A program made the position numbers and the translations under genes. From positions 1 to 41,769 of the IMG/VR virus record IMGVR_UViG_3300010211_000043: a DNA stretch of 41,769 bases. The stretch is one strand, 5' to 3'. Shown here piece after piece: positions 30,728-38,629 of the stretch. Origin of the DNA: a virus. How positions within the stretch are numbered: the first letter of the stretch is position 1; each line of letters begins with the position of its first letter. The notes under the pieces were generated by a model, which saw nothing but the letters and a program-made list of their open reading frames with translations, had not been told where the DNA came from and did no database searches.

Positions 30728-31962
30728 TGGCCAAGCGTCCTCGACGGCAGCCCTTGCCCGACCACTCGGGCTATCGCTTCGGACACCTGATCGACCCGAC
30801 CACGGCCGAGTTCCTGCGCGCGAAACACCTAATGCCGCGTTGGGACTACGACGAAGTCCTGTCGGAGGAACAGGCGTTTGGCTTCATGGTCGCCAAGATC
30901 ATGGATCTCGACATCTTGCGGGACCTGCATGAAAGCCTCGTGAACGCCCTTGAAGCCGGCATCCCGTTCAAAAAATGGCGCCGGGACCTGGAGCCAACGC
31001 TCCGGGCCAAGGGGTGGTGGGCGCGCCGCAACGTGATCGACCCGCGCACCGGCCAGGTGGGGACGGTGGACCTGCGCCGACCCTGGCGCCTGCGGGTGAT
31101 CTACGACAGCACCATGCGCTCGGCACGCGCCGCCGGGCAATATCAGCGCGCGCAACGCACCAAAGCCGCCTTGCCGTATTTCGTCTACGAGTTGGGACCG
31201 TCAAAACGACACCGTCCCGCCCACGTCCGGTTACGCGGTCTGACCATGGCGGTGGACAACCCCGCCTGGGACACGCTGATGCCCCCCAACGGCTGGAATT
31301 GCAAATGCCGGGTGCGGCAAATTACGGCCGCCGAGGCCGCACGGCGCGGATTGACCGTGCAAACATCGGTTTCCCTGCCGTCCCGCACCGTGCGCCACAA
31401 GATCACCGGACGGCGCATGACGATCCCCGAAGCCGTAGACCCGGCCTGGGCACGATCGGGCGGGCCGTTGCGCGCTCGCGCCTTGGACGACGCCCTTTCC
31501 GACCGGCTGGCGGCCTTGCCGGCACGCATCGGACAAGCGGCCCTGCATGATTTGGCGCGCGGGCCGTCGTTGCAGCATTTGGTGGAGCGCCCGACCGCCG
31601 GGCGTGCCCATCCCATCGCGCGGTTGGCCGACGACGTGGCCGAGGCATTGGGCGCGACAAGTCCGGTGGTGACCTTGTCCGGGGAGACGTTGCAAAAGCA
31701 GCACAGCCATCATCCCGAACTGGGGCAGGTCGATTACCGGACCTTGCCCGAGCGCATCCATGGTGCGGTGGTGATCATTCGCAACCGACCGAACAGCTTC
31801 TTGGCCTTGCGGCCGTCGGAGGCCGGGGGCAAGGTCGTGATCGCTCTCAAGGTCACACGCCAGGGCATCCCGATGCTGGTCAGCACGTATCGTGCCGACG
31901 CGGCGTTTCTGGATCGGATGCGTCAATATCCGGTGGTCTGGGGATCCTGGCCGGAGGATTGA
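30727..31962 (+). CDS. MuF minor head protein with C-terminal nuclease-like toxin domain
   Basis: 411 aa. Residues about 30-200 are the Mu F/gp30 head morphogenesis domain, ending in the signature PPNGWNCKCRVRQI (186-199). Residues about 295-405 are extra and match the phage Barnase/EndoU/ColicinE5/RelE-like (PBECR) pattern: VVTLSGETLQKQHSHHPEL, LPERIHGAVVI, FLALRPSEAGGKVVIALKV, LVSTYR. MuF proteins with such tails are known polymorphic toxins that can be carried into a host inside the virion. No separate immunity gene is obvious downstream, only an RNA-like region. Activity is inferred. Confidence 0.82.
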   Translation: MAKRPRRQPLPDHSGYRFGHLIDPTTAEFLRAKHLMPRWDYDEVLSEEQAFGFMVAKIMDLDILRDLHESLVNALEAGIPFKKWRRDLEPTLRAKGWWARRNVIDPRTGQVGTVDLRRPWRLRVIYDSTMRSARAAGQYQRAQRTKAALPYFVYELGPSKRHRPAHVRLRGLTMAVDNPAWDTLMPPNGWNCKCRVRQITAAEAARRGLTVQTSVSLPSRTVRHKITGRRMTIPEAVDPAWARSGGPLRARALDDALSDRLAALPARIGQAALHDLARGPSLQHLVERPTAGRAHPIARLADDVAEALGATSPVVTLSGETLQKQHSHHPELGQVDYRTLPERIHGAVVIIRNRPNSFLALRPSEAGGKVVIALKVTRQGIPMLVSTYRADAAFLDRMRQYPVVWGSWPED

Positions 31963-32067
31963 GGGCGCGCGGTGGGGACTGCCCGATCACCCACATTGCG
32001 CTCCGGCGCCGACGGCACCGTGCTACGGCAGGCAGAATCACCGTGTCGCACGCGCCCTCACCCTTTT
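31960..32067 (+). ncRNA. Structured RNA-like element or large terminator
   Basis: TGAGGGCGCG (31960-31969, starting with the MuF stop codon) pairs with CGCGCCCTCA (32051-32060). CGGTG/CACCG (31970-31974, 32039-32043) and CTGCC/GGCAG (31979-31983, 32027-32031) extend inward. Two small hairpins (GCGC TCCG GCGC and ACGG CA CCGT) sit inside. CCCTTTTTATATC follows. This is a branched fold of about 100 nt with a T-tract, more elaborate than a usual terminator. Confidence 0.55.
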
Positions 32068-32304
32068 TATATCACACCCGCACCGATCGTGCAGCTTGAG
32101 AAACGCTCCGACCGCGCCCCAGGATGCGTACCACGCGTTTTGGGCTTAACGGGGGCGCACTGTCCCGAGACCCCGTTTAAAACCCCGTTTAAACGACCGG
32201 CAATCGGGCAGTCTCGACACCGACCCGATGTGCCGCGCGGCGGCCGGGCGCCCTGAACGCCTTCAGGGAGATTGTCGACGCCCCGAGGCGGCAGACTGCC
32301 CCTC
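32061..32304 (+). other. Non-coding stretch before the protease, with tandem repeat
   Basis: Together with the structured element this makes 342 bases without a gene (31963-32304). It holds a perfect 12-bp tandem repeat ACCCCGTTTAAA (32170-32181 and 32182-32193), the palindrome GTTTAAAC (32187-32194), and the dyad site at 32252-32267. No convincing ORF is seen in it. It divides the packaging/portal block from the protease/coat block, so a promoter is likely here. Confidence 0.6.
32252..32267 (+). promoter_or_regulatory. Dyad CCTGAANNCCTTCAGG, candidate activator site 2
   Basis: CCTGAACGCCTTCAGG has the same arms and the same CC in the spacer as the site after mor. It lies 38 bases before ATG 32305. 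With Mor-type spacing the start of transcription would be almost at the ATG, so if real this promoter may use a shorter spacing or make a nearly leaderless mRNA. Confidence 0.5.
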
Positions 32305-33369
32305 ATGGACACCTCGACGCATACCCCGGCCCCGTTGGCCGCGATCGCCGTCGCCCCGCAGGCAGGGGACGGCGCTGCATCGCCCGTACCTGACTGGATC
32401 GAGATCGTGCCCGCCGGTCGCATGATCGGCAAGGACGGACGGGGCCCCTATCACCTGGGCGACCCGCATCGTGTGGTCGCCGACTTCGAGCGCCGTCGCG
32501 CCGCCAACAAGGCGGACATGATGATCGATTGGGAGCACGGCTCGGAGTGCGCCGGGGCCGACGGCGGCGCCCCGGCCGCCGGTTGGATCGACCGCCTGGA
32601 CGTCCGCGACGGTGCCGTCTGGGGGCATGTCTCCCGATGGACGCCGCGCGCCGCCGCCCAGGTCGCGGCCGGTGAATACCGCTACCTCTCCCCCGTCATC
32701 CTGCATCTGCGGGACGGGGAGATCGTGGGCGTCCGCTCGGTCGGTCTCGTCTCCGATCCCAATCTGGCCGTGCGCGCCCTCAACCGCGCCGATGCCGGCG
32801 CATCCCCCACCATGGAGCCCGAGCCCGTCATGCCCGATTCCGCCCCCGTTCCCGATCTGTCGCCCCTGACCAGTGCTCTTGGCCTGGTCACCGGTGCCTC
32901 CGTCTCCGCGATGTGCGCGGCCGTCGATCGTCTGAAGGGCGATGTAACCACCGCTCAGCAGAAAGCCGAAGCCCCGGACCCCGAGCGGTTCATTCCCAAG
33001 GCCGACCACCAGAAGGTCAAGGATGAGCTGGCCAGTGCCCAACGGGCCCTGAAGGATCGTGACGATGCGGTCATCGAGGCCGAAGTGCAGGCCGCGATCC
33101 AGGCCGGAAAGGTTCCCCCCGCCGACAAGGACTATCACGTGGCCGCCTGCAAGACCGAAGGCGGCCTGGATCGGTTCCGCAAGGTAGTCGCCACGGCCCA
33201 GAGGGCTGCCGTCACAAAGCCGGTCACCCTGCCCGCGCGGCCCGCCGGCCAGGGCGGCATGACGCCCCAGGCGGCCGCACAGTGCGCCCAGGCGTACCGC
33301 GCCGAGATGGCCGCCAAGGGCATCACGGTCTCCACCTCCGAGGCCGTTGCGCATGTGATGGGGAGCTGA
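32305..33369 (+). CDS. Mu I-like protease/scaffold protein
   Basis: 354 aa. WIEIVPAGRMIGKDGRGPYHLGDPHRVVADFERRRA, MMIDWEHGSE and EYRYLSPVILHLRDGEIVGVRSVGLVSDPNLAVRALN follow the Mu gp32 (PF10123) protease. The second half (about 170-354) is helical, with a coil (KADHQKVKDELASAQRALKDRDDAVIEAEVQAAIQ), the scaffold part that in Mu is also made alone as protein Z. An internal ATG at 32812 could serve this but has no clear ribosome site. A TTG at 32272 is a less likely start. Confidence 0.88.
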   Translation: MDTSTHTPAPLAAIAVAPQAGDGAASPVPDWIEIVPAGRMIGKDGRGPYHLGDPHRVVADFERRRAANKADMMIDWEHGSECAGADGGAPAAGWIDRLDVRDGAVWGHVSRWTPRAAAQVAAGEYRYLSPVILHLRDGEIVGVRSVGLVSDPNLAVRALNRADAGASPTMEPEPVMPDSAPVPDLSPLTSALGLVTGASVSAMCAAVDRLKGDVTTAQQKAEAPDPERFIPKADHQKVKDELASAQRALKDRDDAVIEAEVQAAIQAGKVPPADKDYHVAACKTEGGLDRFRKVVATAQRAAVTKPVTLPARPAGQGGMTPQAAAQCAQAYRAEMAAKGITVSTSEAVAHVMGS

Positions 33370-33372
33370 GTC

Positions 33373-33741
33373 ATGCCACCGCTTTCATTCACGGCCGCCG
33401 CCGCGATCTACGCCCATCGGATCGTCGCGGCCACGGATACCGAGGGGGTGGTCGCGCAAGGCGCCGCCGATACCGATGCCCTGATCGGGGTTACCGGGCC
33501 GCGCGGGACCGAGGCCGCCGACCGGCGGGTCGATGTGTTCCTCGGCGGCCCCCAACAGGTCACCGCCGGCGGCGTCTTCGCCTTCGGCGATCCGGTCACC
33601 AGCGACGCCGAGGGCAAGGCCGTGGCGGCGGCGCCGGAGACCGGTGTCAACGCCCGCATCATCGGCATCGCGCTTGAAACCGGCGCGGCCGACGCCCTGA
33701 CCCGCATCCTGATTCTGCCCGGCGTGATGCAGGGCGCCTGA
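33373..33741 (+). CDS. Capsid decoration (cement) protein, DUF2190-like
   Basis: 122 aa, beta-rich. VVAQGAADTDALIGVTG, RVDVFLGGPQQVTAGGVFAFGDPVTSDAEGKAVAAAPETGVNARIIGIALETGAADALTRILILPG is a DUF2190-type pattern seen in capsid cement proteins. It is placed between protease and major coat, as expected. It begins three bases after the protease stop. Confidence 0.82.
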   Translation: MPPLSFTAAAAIYAHRIVAATDTEGVVAQGAADTDALIGVTGPRGTEAADRRVDVFLGGPQQVTAGGVFAFGDPVTSDAEGKAVAAAPETGVNARIIGIALETGAADALTRILILPGVMQGA

Positions 33742-33763
33742 TCCTAAACCGACGGAGCCCACC

Positions 33764-34714
33764 ATGGCCGACGATGCCTATCAGTACACCGAAGACCCGG
33801 TTCTCACCGCCATCGCTATCGCCTACGCCAACCCGGCGCGCACGCTGATCGCCGACAGGGTATTGCCGCGCCGCACGGTCGGCGGCCTGAAGTTCTCGTG
33901 GACGCGCTATCCTCTGGGGCAGTCCTACACGCCGCAAGACACCCGCGTCGGACGGCGCTCCCAGGTCCGCACCATGGAAATCGGCGGCAGCCGCGATACC
34001 AGCGAATGCGAAGACTATGGCATCGCCATTCCCCTGGATCAGGACACCATCGACGAAGCCGCGCGCGTCGGTCACGACCCCCGCCGACAGGCCGCCGAAG
34101 TGGCCAGCAACATCATCCTGCTGGACCGGGAAAAGCGCGCCGCCGAAACGGAGTTCGCGGCGGACAACTACGACGCCTCCCTGACCGAGGTCCTGTCCGG
34201 CACCGATCAGTTTTCGGATTACGACAACAGCGATCCCTACGGCCGACTGACGGACGCGTTGAACGCCTGCTTGGTCCGTCCCACGCACCTGGTGTTCGGC
34301 CAGACCGCCTGGGCCACAACCCGCCGTCACCCGAAACTGGTGCAGGCGGTCAAGGGGCAGGCGGTCACCGAGGGTGTCATCAGCCGCCGGGACCTGGCCG
34401 AACTGCTGGAAGTCCAGGAGGTGGTGGTGGGCGAAGGCCGGGTGAACATCAACCGGCCGGGCCAGGACGTGGAGCTGACCTACCTGTGGGGACCGCACGT
34501 CGCCGGTCTGTACCTGGACCCGACCGCCAGCCCCGAGGCCGGCGGCATGACCTGGGGCATGACCGCGCAGTACGGCACCCGCGTCTCCGGAACCAAGACG
34601 GTCGATATGGGCCTGCGCGGCGGCGAGTTCGTGCGCGTCGGCGAGACGGTCAAGGAACTCGTCATCGCCAAGCACGCTGGGTTCTTCCTCGAAGACGTCG
34701 TGGCCACGGATTGA
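33764..34714 (+). CDS. Major capsid protein
   Basis: 316 aa. Position and size identify the coat protein. DPVLTAIAIAYANPARTLIADRVLPRRTVGGLKFSWTRYPLGQSYT and LTDALNACLVRPTHLVFGQTAWATTRRHPKLVQAV are typical of the coat family found in Mu-like phages of Alphaproteobacteria, which is not very close to Mu T. The start ATG 33764 follows CGGAG. The highly acidic DYDNSD region probably forms an exposed loop. Confidence 0.88.
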   Translation: MADDAYQYTEDPVLTAIAIAYANPARTLIADRVLPRRTVGGLKFSWTRYPLGQSYTPQDTRVGRRSQVRTMEIGGSRDTSECEDYGIAIPLDQDTIDEAARVGHDPRRQAAEVASNIILLDREKRAAETEFAADNYDASLTEVLSGTDQFSDYDNSDPYGRLTDALNACLVRPTHLVFGQTAWATTRRHPKLVQAVKGQAVTEGVISRRDLAELLEVQEVVVGEGRVNINRPGQDVELTYLWGPHVAGLYLDPTASPEAGGMTWGMTAQYGTRVSGTKTVDMGLRGGEFVRVGETVKELVIAKHAGFFLEDVVATD

Positions 34715-34729
34715 GCGGAGACCTGATCC

Positions 34730-34933
34730 ATGACCGATCCCCAGACCGTGACCCGCGTGGTCAAGACCCGCATGCGCCATGACGGCCGCCGCTACCGGCC
34801 CGGCGACGAGATCGCCCTGACCCCGGCCCAGGCCGCCCGCCACGAGGCGCGGGGGCATGTGGCGACACCGGAAACGGCAAGCGCTGTCCGCAAAAAGCAG
34901 GGCACGCAAAAACAAGGCAATCAAACGTCATGA
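34730..34933 (+). CDS. Small phage protein, paralogue of the 37196 gene
   Basis: 67 aa. VVKTRMRHDGRRYRPGDEIALTPAQAARHEARGHV has the same scheme as the protein at 37196 (LRAPGSTVTLHPKQAAAHLRTGALV): short SH3-like strands and then L.P.QAA.H...G. The basic tail is polar (KKQGTQKQGNQTS). Such DUF7210-like proteins occur next to coat or connector genes in Mu-like phages. It overlaps the gp36 gene by four bases. Confidence 0.75.
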   Translation: MTDPQTVTRVVKTRMRHDGRRYRPGDEIALTPAQAARHEARGHVATPETASAVRKKQGTQKQGNQTS

Positions 34934-35361
34934 CCTACGCCACCGTCGACGATCTGATCACCACCCACGGCCGGGACTGGTTGGACCGGGTGGCCGACCG
35001 CGATTTCGACGGGACGGCCGACGACGCCGTGGTGACGGCGGCGCTCGATGAGGCCGGGGGCATGATCGATGCCTATCTGGGCGCGCGGTGGGGGCTGCCG
35101 TTGGACGCGGTGCCGGAGATCCTGCGACGGGCGGCGGTAGACCTGGCGGCGCGCATCCTGTGCACCCATCCCGGCGATCTGACCGATGACGTCAAAAACC
35201 GTGCCGAGCGCGCCGACGCCCTGTTGCGCGACCTGTCGGCGGGGCGCGCGGCCTTGCCTGCGACGGCAGTGCCCGGCTCGGCGTCGGGCGAGCCGCCCCG
35301 TCCGGTGGTCATGACCGGTCCGCGACGCTTGATGACGCGCCAGACGCTACGGGGGGTCTGA
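34930..35361 (+). CDS. gp36-like head completion protein (DUF1320)
   Basis: 143 aa. MTYATVDDLITTHGRDWLDRVADR, then AALDEAGGMIDAYLGARWGLPLDAVPEILRRAAVDLAARILCTH, is the DUF1320 pattern (Mu gp36). It acts at the connector between head and tail. Confidence 0.9.
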   Translation: MTYATVDDLITTHGRDWLDRVADRDFDGTADDAVVTAALDEAGGMIDAYLGARWGLPLDAVPEILRRAAVDLAARILCTHPGDLTDDVKNRAERADALLRDLSAGRAALPATAVPGSASGEPPRPVVMTGPRRLMTRQTLRGV

Positions 35362-35364
35362 GAG

Positions 35365-35814
35365 ATGGTCGGCGTTCAAATGGACCTCTCCATGGACGGT
35401 CTGCGGCCGGTGTTGGAAGCCCTATCAGGCTTCGGCGGCGGGGATCGTCGCGCGGTGCTGGAGATCATGGGCGGGATCGCCGAAAGCGCGGCGCGGCGCC
35501 GGTTGAGCGAGGACCGAGAAAGCCCCGACGGCGACCCTTGGGCGCCGTGGTCCGATGCCTACGCCAAGACCCGCCACGGCAACCAGTCGCTGCTTCAGTC
35601 CGAAGGGCACCTGATCGACAGCCTGCAATCGGTCGTCAGCGGCGACGACACGGTGTTGGTGGGCAGCCCGCTCGTCTATGCCGCGATCCACCACTTCGGC
35701 GGCGAGCCGGTGGGGACGGCCATCCCAGGGCGGCCCTACCTGGGCCTGAGCACCGACGACCAGGCCGAGATGATGGCCGCCGTCGAGCACTTCGTGTGGG
35801 AGCGCTTGCCATGA
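35365..35814 (+). CDS. Virion morphogenesis protein (Mu gpG-like)
   Basis: 149 aa. SPDGDPWAPWSDAYAKTRHGNQSLLQSEGHLIDSLQSVVSGDDTVLVGSPLVYAAIHHFGG and RPYLGLSTDDQAEMM match the phage virion morphogenesis family (PF05069), a tail-completion or connector protein. It overlaps the next gene by four bases. Confidence 0.92.
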   Translation: MVGVQMDLSMDGLRPVLEALSGFGGGDRRAVLEIMGGIAESAARRRLSEDRESPDGDPWAPWSDAYAKTRHGNQSLLQSEGHLIDSLQSVVSGDDTVLVGSPLVYAAIHHFGGEPVGTAIPGRPYLGLSTDDQAEMMAAVEHFVWERLP

Positions 35815-36356
35815 TCGACGACCCCCTCAACGGCTTTTTGGACGCCGTTACGGCGGATTTAAAAGCCCATTTTGGGCACGGCCTGCGCCAATGCGCGCGC
35901 CACGCCGGGCGGTTCGACACCGCCGAGTTGGAGCGGTTTGGGACCTCAGCCCCGGCGATCCTGGTGGCCTTGCTGGGGGTCGGCCCGGGCGCCGAGGCAG
36001 GCGACGGCACGGTGGATCACGTCCTGCGCCTGGGCGCCTTCGTGGCCGCCGCAGACCAGGGCCGCGCACATCGCGATACGCTGGCCGTCGGTCTGGTGGG
36101 ATCGGTCCTCACCCGCTTGCCGGGGCAGGTCTGGGGCCGGGACGACACCCATCCGGTGGCCGCGCGAACCATCCGCGCCACGAATCTGTATGCCTCGACC
36201 CGAGGACGCGGCGTCGCCTTGTGGGGTGTGGAGTGGCAACAGGCGATCCGCCTCGGGGCACCGGATTTTGTAACCTGGCCCGGCACGCTGGGCTCCCTGG
36301 TGGCCGTCGGCCCCGGCGACGAGACCGTGGTGTGGGGCGGGCTTGACGATGGCTGA
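35811..36356 (+). CDS. gp37-like protein (DUF1834)
   Basis: 181 aa. The segments RFDTAELERFGTSAPAILVALLGVG and VARTIRATNLYASTRGRGVALWGVEWQQAIRLG follow the Mu gp37 family, a tail-terminator-like protein at the head-tail joint. Its end overlaps the baseplate V gene by eight bases, so head and tail modules are directly linked. Confidence 0.82.
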   Translation: MIDDPLNGFLDAVTADLKAHFGHGLRQCARHAGRFDTAELERFGTSAPAILVALLGVGPGAEAGDGTVDHVLRLGAFVAAADQGRAHRDTLAVGLVGSVLTRLPGQVWGRDDTHPVAARTIRATNLYASTRGRGVALWGVEWQQAIRLGAPDFVTWPGTLGSLVAVGPGDETVVWGGLDDG

Positions 36357-36888
36357 CGCACTGGGCGGCGGCCGGGGGTTCGGTCTCGCCGAGGCCAACC
36401 GCCGCATCGGCAACATGGTCCGCTATGGCCGGGTGGTGGCGCTCGATCCCGCCGCCGCTCGGGTCAAGGTCCAGACCGGCAACAACGTGACCGCCTGGGT
36501 CCCCTGGACCACCGGCCGGGCGGGCCAGGATCGCGACTGGGCGGCGCCCGAGCCCGGGGAACAGGTGGTGCTGTTGGCGCCTTCCGGCGCGTTGGATCAG
36601 GCCGTGGTGATCCCGGGCGTCTATCAGTCCCGCCACCCGGCACCGGGCGACAGCGCCGACGTCCGCCGCACCGTATTCAAAGACGGCACCATCCAGGAAT
36701 ACGACCGCGCCGCCCATGCGCATTTGCTGGACCTGCGCGCCTGCGACGGCTCGGCCCGCGTGCTGACCGGCGATGCCGACATGCTGATCGCCCACGATCG
36801 CATCGAACTGCGGGTGGGCTCCTCCGAAATCGTCATCGTCGACGGCAACATCACGATCCGGGCGGACCGGATCGACCTGAACCCGTGA
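36349..36888 (+). CDS. Baseplate spike protein V (P2 gpV-like)
   Basis: 179 aa. RRIGNMVRYGRVVALDPAAARVKVQTGNNVTAWVPWTTGRAGQDRDWAAPEPGEQVVLLAPSG is the gpV OB-fold head, and the rest is beta-helical with repeats (TVFKDGTIQEYDRAAHAHLLDL, IELRVGSSEIVIVDGNITIRADRIDL). It forms the central spike and carries the PAAR tip encoded next. Confidence 0.92.
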   Translation: MADALGGGRGFGLAEANRRIGNMVRYGRVVALDPAAARVKVQTGNNVTAWVPWTTGRAGQDRDWAAPEPGEQVVLLAPSGALDQAVVIPGVYQSRHPAPGDSADVRRTVFKDGTIQEYDRAAHAHLLDLRACDGSARVLTGDADMLIAHDRIELRVGSSEIVIVDGNITIRADRIDLNP

Positions 36889-36897
36889 GGCCATGCC

Positions 36898-37191
36898 ATG
36901 CCCGGCGCCGTCCGCCTAACCGACATTTGCACCGGCCATGGTTGTTGGCCGCCAAGACCAAACGCCGGGGCCAGCGACGATGTGTTTGCGAACGCGCTCG
37001 GCGCCCATCGGGTGGGGGACGCTTGGCAACCGCACACCTGCCCGAAGATCCCGGAAACCCACGCCAGTGTGCAGGCCTCCGGAAGCCCCGACGTGTTCGT
37101 CAACGGTCGAGCCTGGGCGCGGGTCGGCGACGGCATCGCCTGTGGCAGCCGTAATGCCACGGGCTCCCCCAACGTCTTTCTGAACGGGTGA
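36898..37191 (+). CDS. PAAR-motif spike tip protein
   Basis: 97 aa. Begins MPGAVRLTDICTGHGCWPPRPN and repeats the PAAR themes ASGSPDVFVNGRAWARVGDGIACGSRNATGSPNVFLNG. Histidines and cysteines (CTGHGC, HTC) bind the tip metal. It caps the gpV spike for membrane piercing. Confidence 0.92.
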   Translation: MPGAVRLTDICTGHGCWPPRPNAGASDDVFANALGAHRVGDAWQPHTCPKIPETHASVQASGSPDVFVNGRAWARVGDGIACGSRNATGSPNVFLNG

Positions 37192-37195
37192 GATC

Positions 37196-37414
37196 ATGAG
37201 CGAAAAGCAAACCTACACCGTCGCCACCAAGCAGCCGCTGGCCATCCTGGGTCGGCTGCGCGCGCCCGGCTCCACGGTAACGCTGCACCCCAAGCAGGCG
37301 GCCGCGCATCTGCGCACCGGTGCATTGGTGGACGCGGCCGCTACCGTCACGGCCACGAAAACGAAGACCAAGGCGAAAGCCACGGCGGCCACCGCAACGG
37401 CGGCGAAGGGTTGA
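37196..37414 (+). CDS. Small phage protein, paralogue of the 34730 gene
   Basis: 72 aa. QPLAILGRLRAPGSTVTLHPKQAAAHLRTGALV has the DUF7210-like strand pattern, then a low-complexity tail of T/K/A repeats (TKTKTKAKATAATATAAKG). Lies between the PAAR and W genes. Its function is unknown. Confidence 0.7.
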   Translation: MSEKQTYTVATKQPLAILGRLRAPGSTVTLHPKQAAAHLRTGALVDAAATVTATKTKTKAKATAATATAAKG

Positions 37415-37421
37415 TTCGGCC

Positions 37422-37781
37422 ATGATCGGATCCTCCGCCGCCACGGGCCGTGAACTGAGTGGGATGAACCATCTCACCCAGTCCATTGCGGACATCATCC
37501 TGACGCCGATCGGCAGCCGGGTGATGCGCCGCACCTATGGCTCGCGGGTACTGGATCTGATCGACGCGCCCACCGGCCAGCCCACCCTGGTGGCGGTCAC
37601 GGCGGCGGTGGCGGAGGCCCTGGAGACCTGGGAACCGCGCTATCGCCTGGATCGCCTGCGCATGGATCAGGCCGGCGCCGATGGCGTGGTCACCCTGACC
37701 TTGATCGGGCATCTGACCGAGACCGGTGAAGAAGCGGTGGTTCAGGTCTCCACGGCCACGGCACGGGAGTCCATCGCATGA
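37422..37781 (+). CDS. Baseplate wedge protein W (gp25-like)
   Basis: 119 aa. MNHLTQSIADIILTPIGSRVMRRTYGSRVLDLIDAPTGQPTLVAVTAAVAEALETWEPRYRLDRLRM is the GPW/gp25 family. It overlaps the J gene by four bases. Confidence 0.92.
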   Translation: MIGSSAATGRELSGMNHLTQSIADIILTPIGSRVMRRTYGSRVLDLIDAPTGQPTLVAVTAAVAEALETWEPRYRLDRLRMDQAGADGVVTLTLIGHLTETGEEAVVQVSTATARESIA

Positions 37782-38629
37782 GCCGGTTCGATCACGTCAA
37801 CCTCGCCAAGCTGGGCGCCCCTGAAATCCTTCAGGTGTTGGATTTCGAGACCGAACTGGCCGCGCTGCTGGCCGCGTTTGTGGAGCGGTATCCAGATTAC
37901 TCGGCGGCGTTGGAGAGCGAGCCGGTCCAGAAGCTGGCGGAAGCGGTCGCGTACCGAATCATCACCAAGGCCGGAGAGTACAACGACGGCGCAAAAGGGC
38001 TTTTGTTGGCCTATGCGACCGGATCCACCCTGGACCACATCGCGGCCGCCATGGGCACGGCACGCCAGGACGATGAGGACGACGACAGCTTGCGTGTCCG
38101 CGCGCAACTGGCGTGGGAGGCCCTGTCCACGGCGGGGCCGGAGGGCGCCTATGTCTATCACGCTCGGTCGGCCGATCCGCGCGTGCGCGACGTCTCGGTC
38201 GCCAGTCCGACGCCGGGGACGGTGGTCGTTTCGGTGCTCTCGACTGAGGGCGACGGCAGCGCCCCGGCCGATTTGGTGGAGGCCGTGAAAGCCAAGGTCT
38301 CCGCCGACGACGTCCGCCCGTTGACGGATATCGTCATCGTCCAGCCGGCGGAAATCCTGCCTTACACGGTCGAGGCCGTGCTGAGCATCGCCGACGGCCC
38401 GGACCCGGAGGTGGTGCGCGCGGCCGCAGAAAGCCGCTTGCGCAACACCGTCGAGGCCGCCCACGCCCTGGGCGGCATCGTCAGCCTATCGGCCCTTTAT
38501 GCGGCCCTGCATGTGGAGGGTGTGATCTCGGTCATGCTCGCCAGTCCGACCACAGCCATCGTCGCCGAGGACACCCAGGCGCCCTATTGCACGGCGGTCA
38601 CCGTCTCGGCGGAGGGGTCCCATGGCTGA
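37778..38629 (+). CDS. Baseplate protein J (P2 gpJ-like)
   Basis: 283 aa. The N-terminus FDHVNLAKLGAPEILQVLDFETELAALLAAFVERYPD and the core LLLAYATGSTLDHIAAAMG, then RVRAQLAWEALSTAGPEGAYVYHARSADPRVRDVSVASPTPGTVVVSVLS, match gpJ. It forms the outer wedge of the baseplate. It contains the third CCTGAANNCCTTCAGG dyad (37820-37835) inside codons PEILQ. Confidence 0.93.
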   Translation: MSRFDHVNLAKLGAPEILQVLDFETELAALLAAFVERYPDYSAALESEPVQKLAEAVAYRIITKAGEYNDGAKGLLLAYATGSTLDHIAAAMGTARQDDEDDDSLRVRAQLAWEALSTAGPEGAYVYHARSADPRVRDVSVASPTPGTVVVSVLSTEGDGSAPADLVEAVKAKVSADDVRPLTDIVIVQPAEILPYTVEAVLSIADGPDPEVVRAAAESRLRNTVEAAHALGGIVSLSALYAALHVEGVISVMLASPTTAIVAEDTQAPYCTAVTVSAEGSHG

